A stretch of 64,000 nt of DNA from Micromonospora pallida (GTDB taxonomy: Bacteria > Actinomycetota > Actinomycetes > Mycobacteriales > Micromonosporaceae), in the NCBI RefSeq assembly GCF_900090325.1, contig NZ_FMHW01000002.1:1116001-1180000 (forward strand), written 5' to 3'. Shown here piece by piece: positions 52,466 to 62,494 of the stretch. How positions within the stretch are numbered: the first letter of the stretch is position 1; each line of letters opens with the position of its first letter. Both the position numbers and the translations under genes were made by a program. Below the pieces are notes generated by a model. It made no database searches and was not told the origin of the DNA. It worked only from the letters and a program-made list of their open reading frames with translations.

Positions 52466-53185
52466 GTGGCACAGGGAGACGTCACCACGTTCGTCGACAG
52501 GGACCTGCGGGGCGCGCGGTTCAACAGGTCGACGTTGGCCGGTGCGGTGATGCGCGGTGTCGATGTGCGCGGGCTCGACATCGATGCGCCGTGGCTGGCG
52601 GACGGTGCACTGGTGATCAACGGTGTCGACGTCGTGCCGTTCGTCGAGGCCGAACTCGACCGGCGGTTTCCCGGGCGCGAGTTGAGGCATGCCGAGGATC
52701 CCGATGGCCTGCGTACGGCGTGGGCGGCGCTCGAACGGGCTTGGGAGGCTGCGGTCGACCGGGTCGAGTCCATGCCCCAGGGCGCTGCCGACGTCGCGGT
52801 TGATGGCGAGTGGTCGTTCGTGCAGACCCTGCGGCACCTCGCGTTCGCCACCGATGCATGGCTCGGAAAGGCGATCCTGCGGCTGCCGCGGCCCTTCCAT
52901 CCGCTCGGGCAGCCGCACGCCGAGTACGAGACGGATGGATGTGACATGTCGATCTTTGCCACCGGGGAGCCGAGTTTCGCCGAGGTGCTCGATCTGCGGG
53001 CCGGGCGGCAGGCCATGGTGCGGGACTTCCTCGCGGGCGTTACGCCGGAGTTGCTCGCCGAGCCTCGGCCGGTCGCGTGGTCACCCGAACACGAGGAGTC
53101 GGTCCTGCACTGTCTCCACGTGATCTTCGATGAGGAGTGGGAGCACCTTCGCTTCGCGATACGCGACCTCGACGCACAGGGGTGA
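52466..53185 (+). CDS. DinB-family protein with pentapeptide-like N-terminus
   Basis: 239 residues. The first ~60 residues (DLRGARFNRSTLAGAVMRGV) look like a short run of pentapeptide repeats. The remainder is a DinB-type four-helix bundle: AWAALERAWEAAVDRVE, FVQTLRHLAFATDAWLGK with the metal-ligand-type His, and LHCLHVIFDEEWEHLRFAIR with two more His. DinB/YfiT proteins are metal-dependent thiol-transfer enzymes; in actinobacteria they often use mycothiol. GGGAGG precedes the GTG by five bases, better than longer starts. The ankyrin gene begins two bases after the stop. Confidence 0.82.
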   Translation: MAQGDVTTFVDRDLRGARFNRSTLAGAVMRGVDVRGLDIDAPWLADGALVINGVDVVPFVEAELDRRFPGRELRHAEDPDGLRTAWAALERAWEAAVDRVESMPQGAADVAVDGEWSFVQTLRHLAFATDAWLGKAILRLPRPFHPLGQPHAEYETDGCDMSIFATGEPSFAEVLDLRAGRQAMVRDFLAGVTPELLAEPRPVAWSPEHEESVLHCLHVIFDEEWEHLRFAIRDLDAQG

Positions 53186-53187
53186 GG

Positions 53188-53622
53188 GTGAACGTCCGGC
53201 AGCGCAAGAAACTCACCTCCCGCCTGATGGCGGCGCTGCTGCGTGACGATCTTCCGGCCGCGCTGACGTTTGTGCGTGCAGGTGCCGACCCGAATGCGGC
53301 AGGCCGTGATGGCACGACGCCCCTCTACCTGGCCTCGGTACAGAACGTGCCTGTGGTGGTGCGGATCCTCTTGACTGCCGGCGCGGACCCGAACGTCGAG
53401 AGCGGACATGGTGACGAGGGCACACCGTTGACGGGGGCTGCGGCGTGGGGGCACGTGGACGTCGTACGCGAACTTCTCGCCCACGGCGCGGACCCGAACC
53501 TTCGCGAAGATCACGGCAGTGGCCTGTCGCCACTCGACTGGGCTGTCCGAGGCGGCCACTCCGAGACGGAGGCCCTCCTGGTAGCCGCAGGCGCGACCTG
53601 CCGATGGCAGACGCACCGGTAA
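53188..53622 (+). CDS. ankyrin-repeat protein
   Basis: 144 residues with about three ankyrin repeats: RAGADPNAAGRDGTTPLYLA, LTAGADPNVESGHGDEGTPL and LAHGADPNLREDHGSGLSPL, each with the ADPN turn. No signal peptide. Such proteins mediate protein contacts. The GTG start (VNVRQRKKL) lies two bases after the DinB stop, so the pair is co-transcribed and the two may bind each other; that is inference. Confidence 0.88.
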   Translation: MNVRQRKKLTSRLMAALLRDDLPAALTFVRAGADPNAAGRDGTTPLYLASVQNVPVVVRILLTAGADPNVESGHGDEGTPLTGAAAWGHVDVVRELLAHGADPNLREDHGSGLSPLDWAVRGGHSETEALLVAAGATCRWQTHR

Positions 53623-53749
53623 CGAGGGCGCCAACCCACGTTCTGCCAGCGCCTCGCGGGCCTGCGCCCGGCCCGGTTCCGCTCACGCGCCGGTGACCGC
53701 AGCGGTACCTCTTCCGCATCCTGCCTCCATTGGACATTTTCTATATTGA

Positions 53750-55240
<1,491 letters not shown>

Positions 55241-55579
55241 TCAGCGGCGGACACGTTCTCCCACACGGGCCCGGCTCGCTTCGGCGGGCCGGGCCCTTCG
55301 CGGTTGCGCACCGGCCGGGGGTGAGGCCGTTTCTCGGCCTCGTTGCGTGATCCGGCTCAACCTGAGCTTTCAAGATCTGTAGTTGGGGGACGTCGTGGCG
55401 TTGCCTGCGGTCAGGGCGGGAGCGTGTTGCCGAACTCCGGCGTCGGTCCAGTTTCGTAGCCTGCGTCAAAAGCGCGTGTGGTGGCGGTGGATCTGGCGGT
55501 CGTGCTGGACGCCGGTCGAGGAGATACCCGGGTGTGGAGGGTCTTCGGTCGGATGGGCCGCGGGGTGCATGATGGTCTG
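55241..55579. other. 339-base intergenic stretch
   Basis: Contains the terminator of the trypsin gene (55267-55296) and the upstream region of the 201-residue membrane protein. Nothing else was seen. Confidence 0.5.
55267..55296 (+). terminator. terminator of the trypsin-like protease gene
   Basis: GGGCCCGGCTCG and CGGGCCGGGCCC form a 12-pair stem (one G-T pair) around CTTCGG, a stable UUCG loop, 26 bases after the stop. A short TT follows. Confidence 0.75.
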
Positions 55580-56185
55580 ATGGACGAAGGGGTGCGGCTG
55601 CGGCGGAACACGGCGAAGATGCTCGGGAGATACCTGTTTCCGGCTGTTATTGGTGCTGGTGGTTGGGGCGCGGCCCGGCATTTTGCGGCGGATCCGACCT
55701 CTGTTTTCAGCAACACGGGGCCGTTCATGTACGCCAGCGGGGCCCTGTTTCTCGGTGCCGTCGGGGCCTTGGCTGCCCTCTTCTGGTCGTTCTACATCGT
55801 CGTCGACGAGGCGGGGATGACTGTTCGGGCGCGTGGTGCCACGACGCGGCTGCCGTGGAGTTCGGTGGAGATGTTGACGGCGGCGAAGAGGGGCACCGAC
55901 TGGGGCAATCCGATTTTGGAGGTTCGGGTGGCGCCCGGTGTGCGGATCAGGAGGCGCTTCGGCCTCGGACACGAGGGCCGGCGGGCGTACGGCCTGCTGC
56001 CGCTGGAGAGCTTCACTGTTCCGCCCGAGCAAGTGGTCGCCATTCTGGACAAGCACAGTGGTGGCAAGGTCGACGCGCAGGACTACCTCAACTATCGGGC
56101 GGGCAAGCGGGCGGTCGCGCAGTGGTTGACCGAGCAGCAGCGCATCCGCGACCGGCCCGACGACGAGACCGGCGAGGGCCGGTGA
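55580..56185 (+). CDS. membrane protein with PH-like domain
   Basis: 201 residues. Two membrane segments (GRYLFPAVIGAGGWGAA and MYASGALFLGAVGALAALFW) are followed by IVVDEAGMTVRARGATTRLP and WSSVEMLTAAKRG, the pattern of bacterial PH-domain membrane proteins. The C-terminal ~60 residues are helical and charged (DYLNYRAGKRAVAQWLTEQQ). Function unknown. The ATG at 55580 (MDEGVRLRR) is preferred because it precedes the first protein-like residues; a start nine codons upstream cannot be excluded. Confidence 0.75.
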   Translation: MDEGVRLRRNTAKMLGRYLFPAVIGAGGWGAARHFAADPTSVFSNTGPFMYASGALFLGAVGALAALFWSFYIVVDEAGMTVRARGATTRLPWSSVEMLTAAKRGTDWGNPILEVRVAPGVRIRRRFGLGHEGRRAYGLLPLESFTVPPEQVVAILDKHSGGKVDAQDYLNYRAGKRAVAQWLTEQQRIRDRPDDETGEGR

Positions 56186-56219
56186 AGACCCGTAGCCCTG
56201 AGATGATGTGACCGAGTCA

Positions 56220-56243
56220 ACTGATCGGCAAAAACCGATCAGT
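56220..56243. terminator. nine-base hairpin after the PH-like gene
   Basis: ACTGATCGG and CCGATCAGT flank CAAAAA. It lies 35 bases after the stop. No T-run follows, so it may be a weak terminator or an operator of the AT-richer gene at 56366. Confidence 0.5.
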
Positions 56244-56365
56244 GTCGGCGGCGTCTGGAACGCGATTGTGCGGCGTGGGCGCGTCAACTTTCCCGACTTT
56301 CAGACCGGCGAGGGTGCTAGCTGGAGTGGGTGCTATTTATACGGTTTTGTGAGGGCTAACTGAGG

Positions 56366-56632
56366 ATGATCTTTCAAGACGCATATGAGGCGGCGCAGCG
56401 CTACTTGGACGCGAATATGCGCGGACAGCACCCGCTCGAGATTGTAATCGCCTCATGCTCGGAGTATGCCAACTCCTGGGTTTTCGGCTATAATACTCGC
56501 CGCTTTTTGCTGGAAATGGACTTCGTGGCTTCGCTTGCCGGTAACGGCCCCATCGTGGTTCCGAAGAACGGGGATGCGCTGTTCTTGGCAAGCTCCGCCA
56601 CTCCGGTGGAGGAACAACTTCGCGATCTGTAG
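56366..56632 (+). CDS. Imm35/YrhB-like immunity-type protein
   Basis: 88 residues with the Imm35/YrhB pattern: AYEAAQRYLDANMRGQHPLE, then SWVFGYNTRRFLLEMDFVAS and LAGNGPIVVPKNGDALFLAS. Members protect against polymorphic toxins. No toxin gene is next to it, so it is an orphan here. Composition is clearly less GC-rich than its neighbours (runs such as GGCTATAATACTCGC), a sign of recent transfer. GAGG lies close before the ATG. An ISAs1-type remnant starts about 245 bases downstream. Confidence 0.75.
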   Translation: MIFQDAYEAAQRYLDANMRGQHPLEIVIASCSEYANSWVFGYNTRRFLLEMDFVASLAGNGPIVVPKNGDALFLASSATPVEEQLRDL

Positions 56633-57406
56633 TAGTTCGTTTTCGGCCTCAATTGAAGTGATCTCAGCAAGATTTGGGTCGGGGCTCCGGCAAGGTAGCG
56701 ATATGGCCGCTGTGGGCGGTTGAGCGCGGGCACTCCGGATCATGGCGGTATAGAGACGGGCGTTTTCCTTCGACGATCATCCAGGTGTCGAGTCTGGGAA
56801 GATCAAAGAGGACCACGCCCGTTGGGATCATCACGGCTGATTGAGGTGTTGGCCGTGCATGCCGCCTTGACGGGCCGTTGCTGGTGCGACGCCGACCGGG
56901 CCTGGCCACCGCGTTGACGGCAGTGCCGGACCGGCGGGACCCCCCCCAGGTTGTCGTCCACTCGCTGCCCGGAGTTATCGCCGTCGCGGTCGCAGCGGCG
57001 CTGACCGGCGCCCGCTCCGGGGCAGCGGTTGCGGAATGGACCGCTGCCGTGCCGCAGTAGGTATTCGCCCCTGCCCGCCGCGGCCCGGCAGATGTGCGAC
57101 ATCCACCCGCACCAGGCGGTGCACCTGGCGGCGGTCCCGGCCCGCGATCCGCGCCGACCAGTGGGCGTCCGTGTGGAGGCCGTCGACGGCTGCCACCCTG
57201 CCACCACCACGTACCCGAGGGACTCGGCGCGCTGTTCGGCATACCCAGGCGAGTCCGGTCGGTCCCTGCCGGCTGCCCGTCACGCGGTGGCGACGACCTG
57301 ACATGTCTGGTGTCCGCCATGTGCAGCCGTAGCGCGCCGACCTCGTGCTTGACGAAGCTGTGCCCACCGGTGCGAGCCCTGGTACCGGCAGAAGGAGGGC
57401 CAGCTC
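56633..57406. other. 774-base stretch with transposase debris
   Basis: Besides the ISAs1-type fragment at 56878-57060, no gene is supported. Other frames are Arg/Pro/Ala-rich on both strands. The final ~50 bases hold the leader of the second subtilase. Confidence 0.45.
56878..57060 (+). pseudogene. ISAs1-family transposase remnant (N-terminal part)
   Basis: One frame reads TALTAVPDRRDPPQVVVHSL and PGVIAVAVAAALTGARSGAA followed by VAEWTAAVPQ and a stop. This matches the start of ISAs1-type transposases (VPDPR..RH, then a hydrophobic stretch, then GARSFTAIAEW). The catalytic part is missing or scrambled. A run of eight C at ~56940-56947 lies inside it. Confidence 0.6.
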
Positions 57407-60400
57407 ATGCAATGGAAAAAATCGACGTGGGTCGGTGCCGCGCTCGCCGCCACGCTCGTCGCGACCGGCGGCACGAGCGCGTACGGCAAGCCACCGGCGT
57501 CCGTGGCCGGGGTCACCGCGGTACCGGCGTCGTCAGCGACCGCCACGCGGGTCACCCTCGTCACCGGCGACGTGGTCACGCTGACCAACCTGAGTGGCAA
57601 GCCGGCGGTCACCGTGACCCCGCACAGCCCGGACAGCATCTTCCGCACCTACTCGGTCGGCAGCGACGTGTACGTCGTGCCGATGGCGGTGGCACCGTTC
57701 ATCGCGTCCGGCCAGGTGGACCAGCGGCTGTTCAACATCACCGGCCTGATCGCGCAGGGTTACGACGACGCGCACAGCTCGACGATCCCCCTGATCGTGC
57801 GATACCCCAAGCAGACGGCCGCCAAGGCCGCGGCGCCCACCACCCCGGCCGGCAGCCGCGTGACGCGGAACCTGCGCAGTGTGCGGGGCGCCGCCGTCGC
57901 TGCTGACAAGAAGCAGGCCGCCACGTTCTGGGAGGCCGTCGACGACGACACGGCCAAGGGCCGCGGCCCCAAGGCGAAGCTCTCGGGCGGCGTCGAGCAC
58001 ATCTGGCTGGACGGCAAGGTGCACGCCGCGCTCGACGTGAGTGTGCCGCAGATCGGCACCCCCGACGCCTGGTCTGCCGGGTACGACGGCACGGGCGTGA
58101 AGGTCGCCGTCCTGGACACCGGAGTGGATGCGAACCACCCGGACCTGGTCGGACAGATCGTCGACGCACAGAGCTTCATCCCGGGCCAGACCGTCGAGGA
58201 CGGGCACGGGCACGGCACCCACGTCGCCGCCACGATCGCCGGCACGGGCGCCGGGTCCGGCGGCAAGCACCGGGGCGTCGCGCCCGGTGCCAAACTCCTG
58301 GTGGGCAAGGTGCTGTCGAACGAGGGCAGCGGTGGTGAGTCGGAGATCATCGCCGGGATGGAGTGGGCGGCCCACTCGGGCGCGAAGGTCGTCTCGATGA
58401 GCCTCGGCGGCCCGGCGCAGGGCGACTCCGACCCGATGGCCGAGGCGGTGAACCGGCTGACGGCCGAGACCGGCGCCCTGTTCACCATCGCCGCCGGCAA
58501 CTCCGGGCCGGGCACGACGACCGTCGGCTCGCCCGGCATCGCTGCGGCGGCCCTGACCGTCGGCGCGGTGGACGACGCCGACGCGATCACCTACTTCTCC
58601 AGCCGTGGCCCGTTGACCGACGGACGCCTCAAGCCGGAGATCACCGCGCCGGGCTCGCAGATCGTCGCCGCCCGAGCGTCCGGCACCACCATGGGCACGC
58701 CGGTGGACGACTACTACACCTCCGCCAGCGGCACCTCCATGGCGACGCCGCACGTGGCCGGTGCCGCCGCGATTCTGGCCCAGGAACACCCGGACTGGAC
58801 CCCGGAGCGGCTGAAGAGCCATCTCGTCAGCACGGCGAAGACCACGCCCGGGACGTCCGTGTATTCCCAGGGAGCCGGCCGGACCGACGTGAGCCGCGCG
58901 GTGCGGCAGTCGGTGTCCGGGTCCGGCGTGGTCGACTTCGGCAGCCAGGAGTGGGACTCGACCGGCCAGGTCGTCAAGCCGATCACCTACGTCAACGACG
59001 GCGACCAGGCGGTCACCCTGGCGCTGACGGTGAAGGCCGCCGGCGGCGACCTGCCGGCCCGGTCGCTGGCGCTGGGCGCCGACACGGTGACCGTGCCGGC
59101 CCGTGGCTCCGCCGTCGTGAACGTGACGCTCGACCCCGGCACCGTGGCGTCCGGGGCGTACGGCGCCCACGTCACGGCCGCCTCCGCGGACGGCGGAACG
59201 GTCGTGAGCACGGCGGTCGCCTTCGTCAAGGACGTCGAGCGCTTCGACATCAGCGTCAAGCTGATCGACGTGGACGGCAAGGCGCCGGCCTCGACCTACA
59301 GCATCGTGTGGGTCTTCGACCAGAACAGGGCCCGGCCCGCCGACATGCACTACATCCTCGGTGCCGAGGGCACCGTGGACCTGCGGCTGCCCCGCGGTGA
59401 GTACGCCTTCGCGTCGGGGACGTACCGCTTCACCCCTGACTACTCGCAGGTCCGGGACTACGTCTACGGCGCGGCGTCGGGTATCCACCTCGACGCTGAC
59501 CAGACCCTCACCTTCGACGGACGCCAGGCCAGCCTGATCACCGTCGGGACGCCCAAGCCGAGCGAGACCAGGCGGGTCACCATGGGGCTGACGCTGCTGA
59601 AGGGCGACCGGTCGCTCAACTACTCGCTGCAGGACGGCATGGCCGGCTACACGCGGATGCACGCCATCCCGTCGCAGCTCAAGAAGGAGAACCTTCTGCA
59701 CCGGCTGAACTGGTCGCTGACCGCGCCAGAGCTGGCGGCGCAGATCGTCAGTCCCGGTGCCTTCCCGATCACACCGGAGTACGTCAACGGCTGGGTCGGC
59801 TCGGCGCGTCTCGACGGCACGCACGTGCTGCGCGTCGTGAACGCCGGCAGCGGGCGGCCACAGGACTACGCGGGCAAGGCGGCCAAGGGCAAGCTGGCTC
59901 TGGTACGGCGCAGCGACGCCCTCACCACCGGGGCGCAGATCAACAACGCGGCGGCAGCCGGCGCGAGCGCGATCATCATCTACCACGACGCGCCCGACAG
60001 CTGGGGCGTCAGCCTCTACGGGAGGACACCGACCGCGATCCCGGCCCTGACGCTCGGCAGCGAGCAGGGCGCCCGGCTGGCCGACCTGGCCGCCCGCGAC
60101 ACCGCCATGATCCAGCTCAAGGGAATCGCGGCCAGCCCGTACACCTACGAGGTGCTCAAGCACCAGCAGGGCATCCTGCCCGACCAGAGCTACCAGGTCG
60201 GGGCCGGGGAACTGGCCACCGTCGAGGCGTCCTTCCACGCCTCGGCGCCCGACACCGAAGGCGGGTACGGGCGGTTCCTCATCGGGCCGCAGCAGACCTT
60301 CCTGGTCACGACCTTCGCCCGGATGACCATGCCCCGGTCCGTCACGGAGTACGTCACCGCCGGCCTGCCGACGCTCGAACTCGTGTCGACGAGCCCGGTA

Positions 60401-61159
60401 TGGGAAGGGCTGCCCGCCTTCCAGCAGACGGCCCCACACGTGCTGGAGCCCGGCCAGCGGGTGACCCGGAGCTGGAACAAGGCGGTGGTCCGGTCCGCGA
60501 TCACGGCCAATCATCCCGACGGTGCTGCCCGCAATCGCGAGGTTGGCGTCGTGTTGCCGACCGGACTTCTCGACGGGGCGACCGGCCAGTTGTACGCGTA
60601 CCGCCACGGCGCCGACAAGGAAATGACCACCGTGTATCGCGACGGCCAGTTGCTGGGTTCGGTGGCGTCCGCGCAGGCGGCCTTCCCCATGACGCCGGAG
60701 CGGGCCCAGTACCGGGTGGTGACGGACGTGCAGCGGAACCAGCCGACGTGGACGACCTCCACCAGGGTCAACACCGCCTGGACGTTCCACTCCGCGTACG
60801 ACGGCGATGGCGACGAGGCAGTTCGGCTGCCGGTGATCTCGATCGACTACGACCTGAACGTCGACCTGGACAACAGCGTGCCGGCAGAGTCGACGGTCGG
60901 CATCCAGCTCGGCTTCCGCTACCCGAAGGGTATGCACCCGCTGCGGATCGCCGACACGAAGCTGTGGCTGTCGTCCGACGACGGTGCCACCTGGCAACAG
61001 ATGGCGGTCACCGCCAACGGTGCCACCGGTGCGACGGGGGCCATCAAGAACCCCGCACTACGCGGCAACAACGGTTTCGTGACCCTGAAGGTGCAGGCCA
61101 CCGACGCCGACGGCAACTCCGTCGAGCAGATCGTGACCCGTGCCTACCGGCTGCGATAA
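57407..61159 (+). CDS. large secreted S8 (subtilisin-family) peptidase, paralogue of the first
   Basis: 1250 residues. Signal peptide MQWKKSTWVGAALAATLVAT ending near SAYGKPP. A propeptide of ~180 residues (VTLVTGDVVTLTNLSGKP; YVVPMAVAPFIASGQVDQRL) resembles that of the 47955 gene. Triad: Asp in VAVLDTGVDANHPDL, His in GHGHGTHVAATIAG, Ser in SGTSMATPHVAGAAAIL. About 720 beta-rich residues follow, with a PA-like segment (AKGKLALVRRSDALTTGAQI). GAAGGAGGGCC precedes the ATG. It converges with the regulator gene over a shared terminator. Confidence 0.93.
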   Translation: MQWKKSTWVGAALAATLVATGGTSAYGKPPASVAGVTAVPASSATATRVTLVTGDVVTLTNLSGKPAVTVTPHSPDSIFRTYSVGSDVYVVPMAVAPFIASGQVDQRLFNITGLIAQGYDDAHSSTIPLIVRYPKQTAAKAAAPTTPAGSRVTRNLRSVRGAAVAADKKQAATFWEAVDDDTAKGRGPKAKLSGGVEHIWLDGKVHAALDVSVPQIGTPDAWSAGYDGTGVKVAVLDTGVDANHPDLVGQIVDAQSFIPGQTVEDGHGHGTHVAATIAGTGAGSGGKHRGVAPGAKLLVGKVLSNEGSGGESEIIAGMEWAAHSGAKVVSMSLGGPAQGDSDPMAEAVNRLTAETGALFTIAAGNSGPGTTTVGSPGIAAAALTVGAVDDADAITYFSSRGPLTDGRLKPEITAPGSQIVAARASGTTMGTPVDDYYTSASGTSMATPHVAGAAAILAQEHPDWTPERLKSHLVSTAKTTPGTSVYSQGAGRTDVSRAVRQSVSGSGVVDFGSQEWDSTGQVVKPITYVNDGDQAVTLALTVKAAGGDLPARSLALGADTVTVPARGSAVVNVTLDPGTVASGAYGAHVTAASADGGTVVSTAVAFVKDVERFDISVKLIDVDGKAPASTYSIVWVFDQNRARPADMHYILGAEGTVDLRLPRGEYAFASGTYRFTPDYSQVRDYVYGAASGIHLDADQTLTFDGRQASLITVGTPKPSETRRVTMGLTLLKGDRSLNYSLQDGMAGYTRMHAIPSQLKKENLLHRLNWSLTAPELAAQIVSPGAFPITPEYVNGWVGSARLDGTHVLRVVNAGSGRPQDYAGKAAKGKLALVRRSDALTTGAQINNAAAAGASAIIIYHDAPDSWGVSLYGRTPTAIPALTLGSEQGARLADLAARDTAMIQLKGIAASPYTYEVLKHQQGILPDQSYQVGAGELATVEASFHASAPDTEGGYGRFLIGPQQTFLVTTFARMTMPRSVTEYVTAGLPTLELVSTSPVWEGLPAFQQTAPHVLEPGQRVTRSWNKAVVRSAITANHPDGAARNREVGVVLPTGLLDGATGQLYAYRHGADKEMTTVYRDGQLLGSVASAQAAFPMTPERAQYRVVTDVQRNQPTWTTSTRVNTAWTFHSAYDGDGDEAVRLPVISIDYDLNVDLDNSVPAESTVGIQLGFRYPKGMHPLRIADTKLWLSSDDGATWQQMAVTANGATGATGAIKNPALRGNNGFVTLKVQATDADGNSVEQIVTRAYRLR

Positions 61160-61176
61160 CTCCCGCGCGCACCGCA

Positions 61177-61215
61177 GGGATCGCCCCCGTCCACATCGTG
61201 GACGGGGGCGATCCC
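61177..61215. terminator. 18-base-stem terminator between convergent genes
   Basis: GGGATCGCCCCCGTCCAC and its perfect complement flank ATC (61195-61197). It ends 15 bases before the stop of the minus-strand regulator and follows the subtilase stop by 17 bases, so it should stop transcription both ways. Confidence 0.85.
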
Positions 61216-61229
61216 GCCTTCGCTGACCA

Positions 61230-62174
61230 TCAGGACGGGATCAGTCCCGACTGGGCGGCGTACCAGGCCAGTTGCATCCGGCTGTCGGTCCCGGCCAGTT
61301 TCATCAACCGTTGGATCCGGCGTTGCACGGTACGTTCGCTGGTCCCGAGCCGACTGGCCACCGTCTTGTCCGGCATGCCCGAGAGCAGATACGTCAGCAG
61401 CGCGATGTCGACGTCGTCCCACGCCGGTATTCCCTCGGTGACACCTGTGGCGGTGAGCCGCAGCGGCGTGGCGGTCTGCCAGACCCGCTCGAAGAGCGCC
61501 ACCAGCAGGTGTACCAGCGCCTGCCCCCGGACCAGGAGGAACCCGGGGTGGATGCTGGTCTGGTCGGGCAGCATCGGCAACAACACCGACGCCCGGTCCA
61601 TGATGATCATCTTGCTGGGCAGGTCGGCGGCGATCCTGATCTCGTAGCCATGCTTGAGGAACCTGCCGATCTCGTCCGGGGTCCGTGGGTCGTCGAGGGC
61701 GGCACGTTCGTACACATAGCGGTAGCTGGGCACCTCGACCGAGACGTCGAGCTCGCCGTCCAGCACGTACGGCGGCCGGAAGAACGCCAACACCTCCCGC
61801 CGGGCGCCCCGCTCCATGTTGTCGATCCAGGTCGCGAGCTGTTCGGGGGTGGTGAGCGCCTCCACCTCACTCACCGCGGCGGCCGCCCCCGTCTGGTACA
61901 CCTCCATCAGTTGGGTCAGCCTGCCCTGGACCCGTTGCAGTGCGGTCTGCCGTTGCACGATCAGGGTGCCGAGCCCGACGTCCGGCGGTACGACCGTGTG
62001 CAGGTTGCCGTCGCGAGTCACCAGCCCGAGCGCGACCAGCCGCGCCATCACGGATTCCGCAGCCGGCGCCGGCAGCCCGAGCACCTCCGCCATTTCGGCG
62101 ACGGTCGCCCGACGTCGCCGCAGCAGCTCGACGTAGACCGACTCGTCCTGCTCGCTGATACCCACCCCGTGCAT
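61230..62174 (-). CDS. two-HTH regulator (TrmB-like N-terminus, LuxR-like C-terminus)
   Basis: 314 residues. The N-terminal winged helix reads LLRRRRATVAEMAEVLGLPA and LVALGLVTRDGNLHTVV. A middle domain (RREVLAFFRPPYVLDGELDV; later GYEIRIAADLPSKMIIMDRA) is like the PLD-type sensor of TrmB-like proteins. The C-terminal helix-turn-helix is DIALLTYLLSGMPDKTVASR followed by LGTSERTVQRRIQRLMK. Streptomyces and relatives have many such regulators next to secreted enzymes. It faces the second subtilase and may control it. The ATG start has GGGTGACGAATGC upstream, a weak site; an in-frame start a few codons later is possible. Confidence 0.88.
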   Translation of the reverse strand: MHGVGISEQDESVYVELLRRRRATVAEMAEVLGLPAPAAESVMARLVALGLVTRDGNLHTVVPPDVGLGTLIVQRQTALQRVQGRLTQLMEVYQTGAAAAVSEVEALTTPEQLATWIDNMERGARREVLAFFRPPYVLDGELDVSVEVPSYRYVYERAALDDPRTPDEIGRFLKHGYEIRIAADLPSKMIIMDRASVLLPMLPDQTSIHPGFLLVRGQALVHLLVALFERVWQTATPLRLTATGVTEGIPAWDDVDIALLTYLLSGMPDKTVASRLGTSERTVQRRIQRLMKLAGTDSRMQLAWYAAQSGLIPS

Positions 62175-62494
62175 TCGTCACCCAATCCCACCGTCGTTAC
62201 GGCGCTGCCCTGCGACGACCAGGCCGTGTCCGGTCGATCGCGCCGCTGTGCGGCGGAGTCCAGACGGCGGTCCGACGAGGCGAAGCTCGTCCGGATACTG
62301 GTGTGGTTTCCGGACGAATCGACAACGCCGCCGGTCGCCGCCTGAACCCGTCACAGCCGGAAGATGATCGACAGGACACCACCATGCCGGGCGGCGAGGG
62401 CCGGAGGCAATGGCGGGAGAGCGTGGTGTTCCCTGGTCGGGGCCCCGCTGCGGGGACACCGCCCCGCCCCCGCGGCGGGGCCCCGGTCACCGGG
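62175..62494. other. 320-base intergenic stretch
   Basis: Upstream region of the two-HTH regulator, then the terminator of the next minus-strand gene (62438-62485). No gene is supported. Composition shifts near 62435 to runs of G and C. Confidence 0.5.
62438..62485 (-). terminator. terminator after the GGG/CCC-rich gene
   Basis: CGGGGCCCCGCTGCGGGG pairs with CCCCGCGGCGGGGCCCCG over 18 positions (one G-T) around a 12-base loop, ten bases past the stop at 62495 in the minus-strand direction. Confidence 0.75.

Noticed and set aside
57533..60997. An 1154-codon open frame on the minus strand
   Set aside because: It is the shadow of the second subtilase gene, whose plus-strand frame has a signal peptide and a full catalytic triad.
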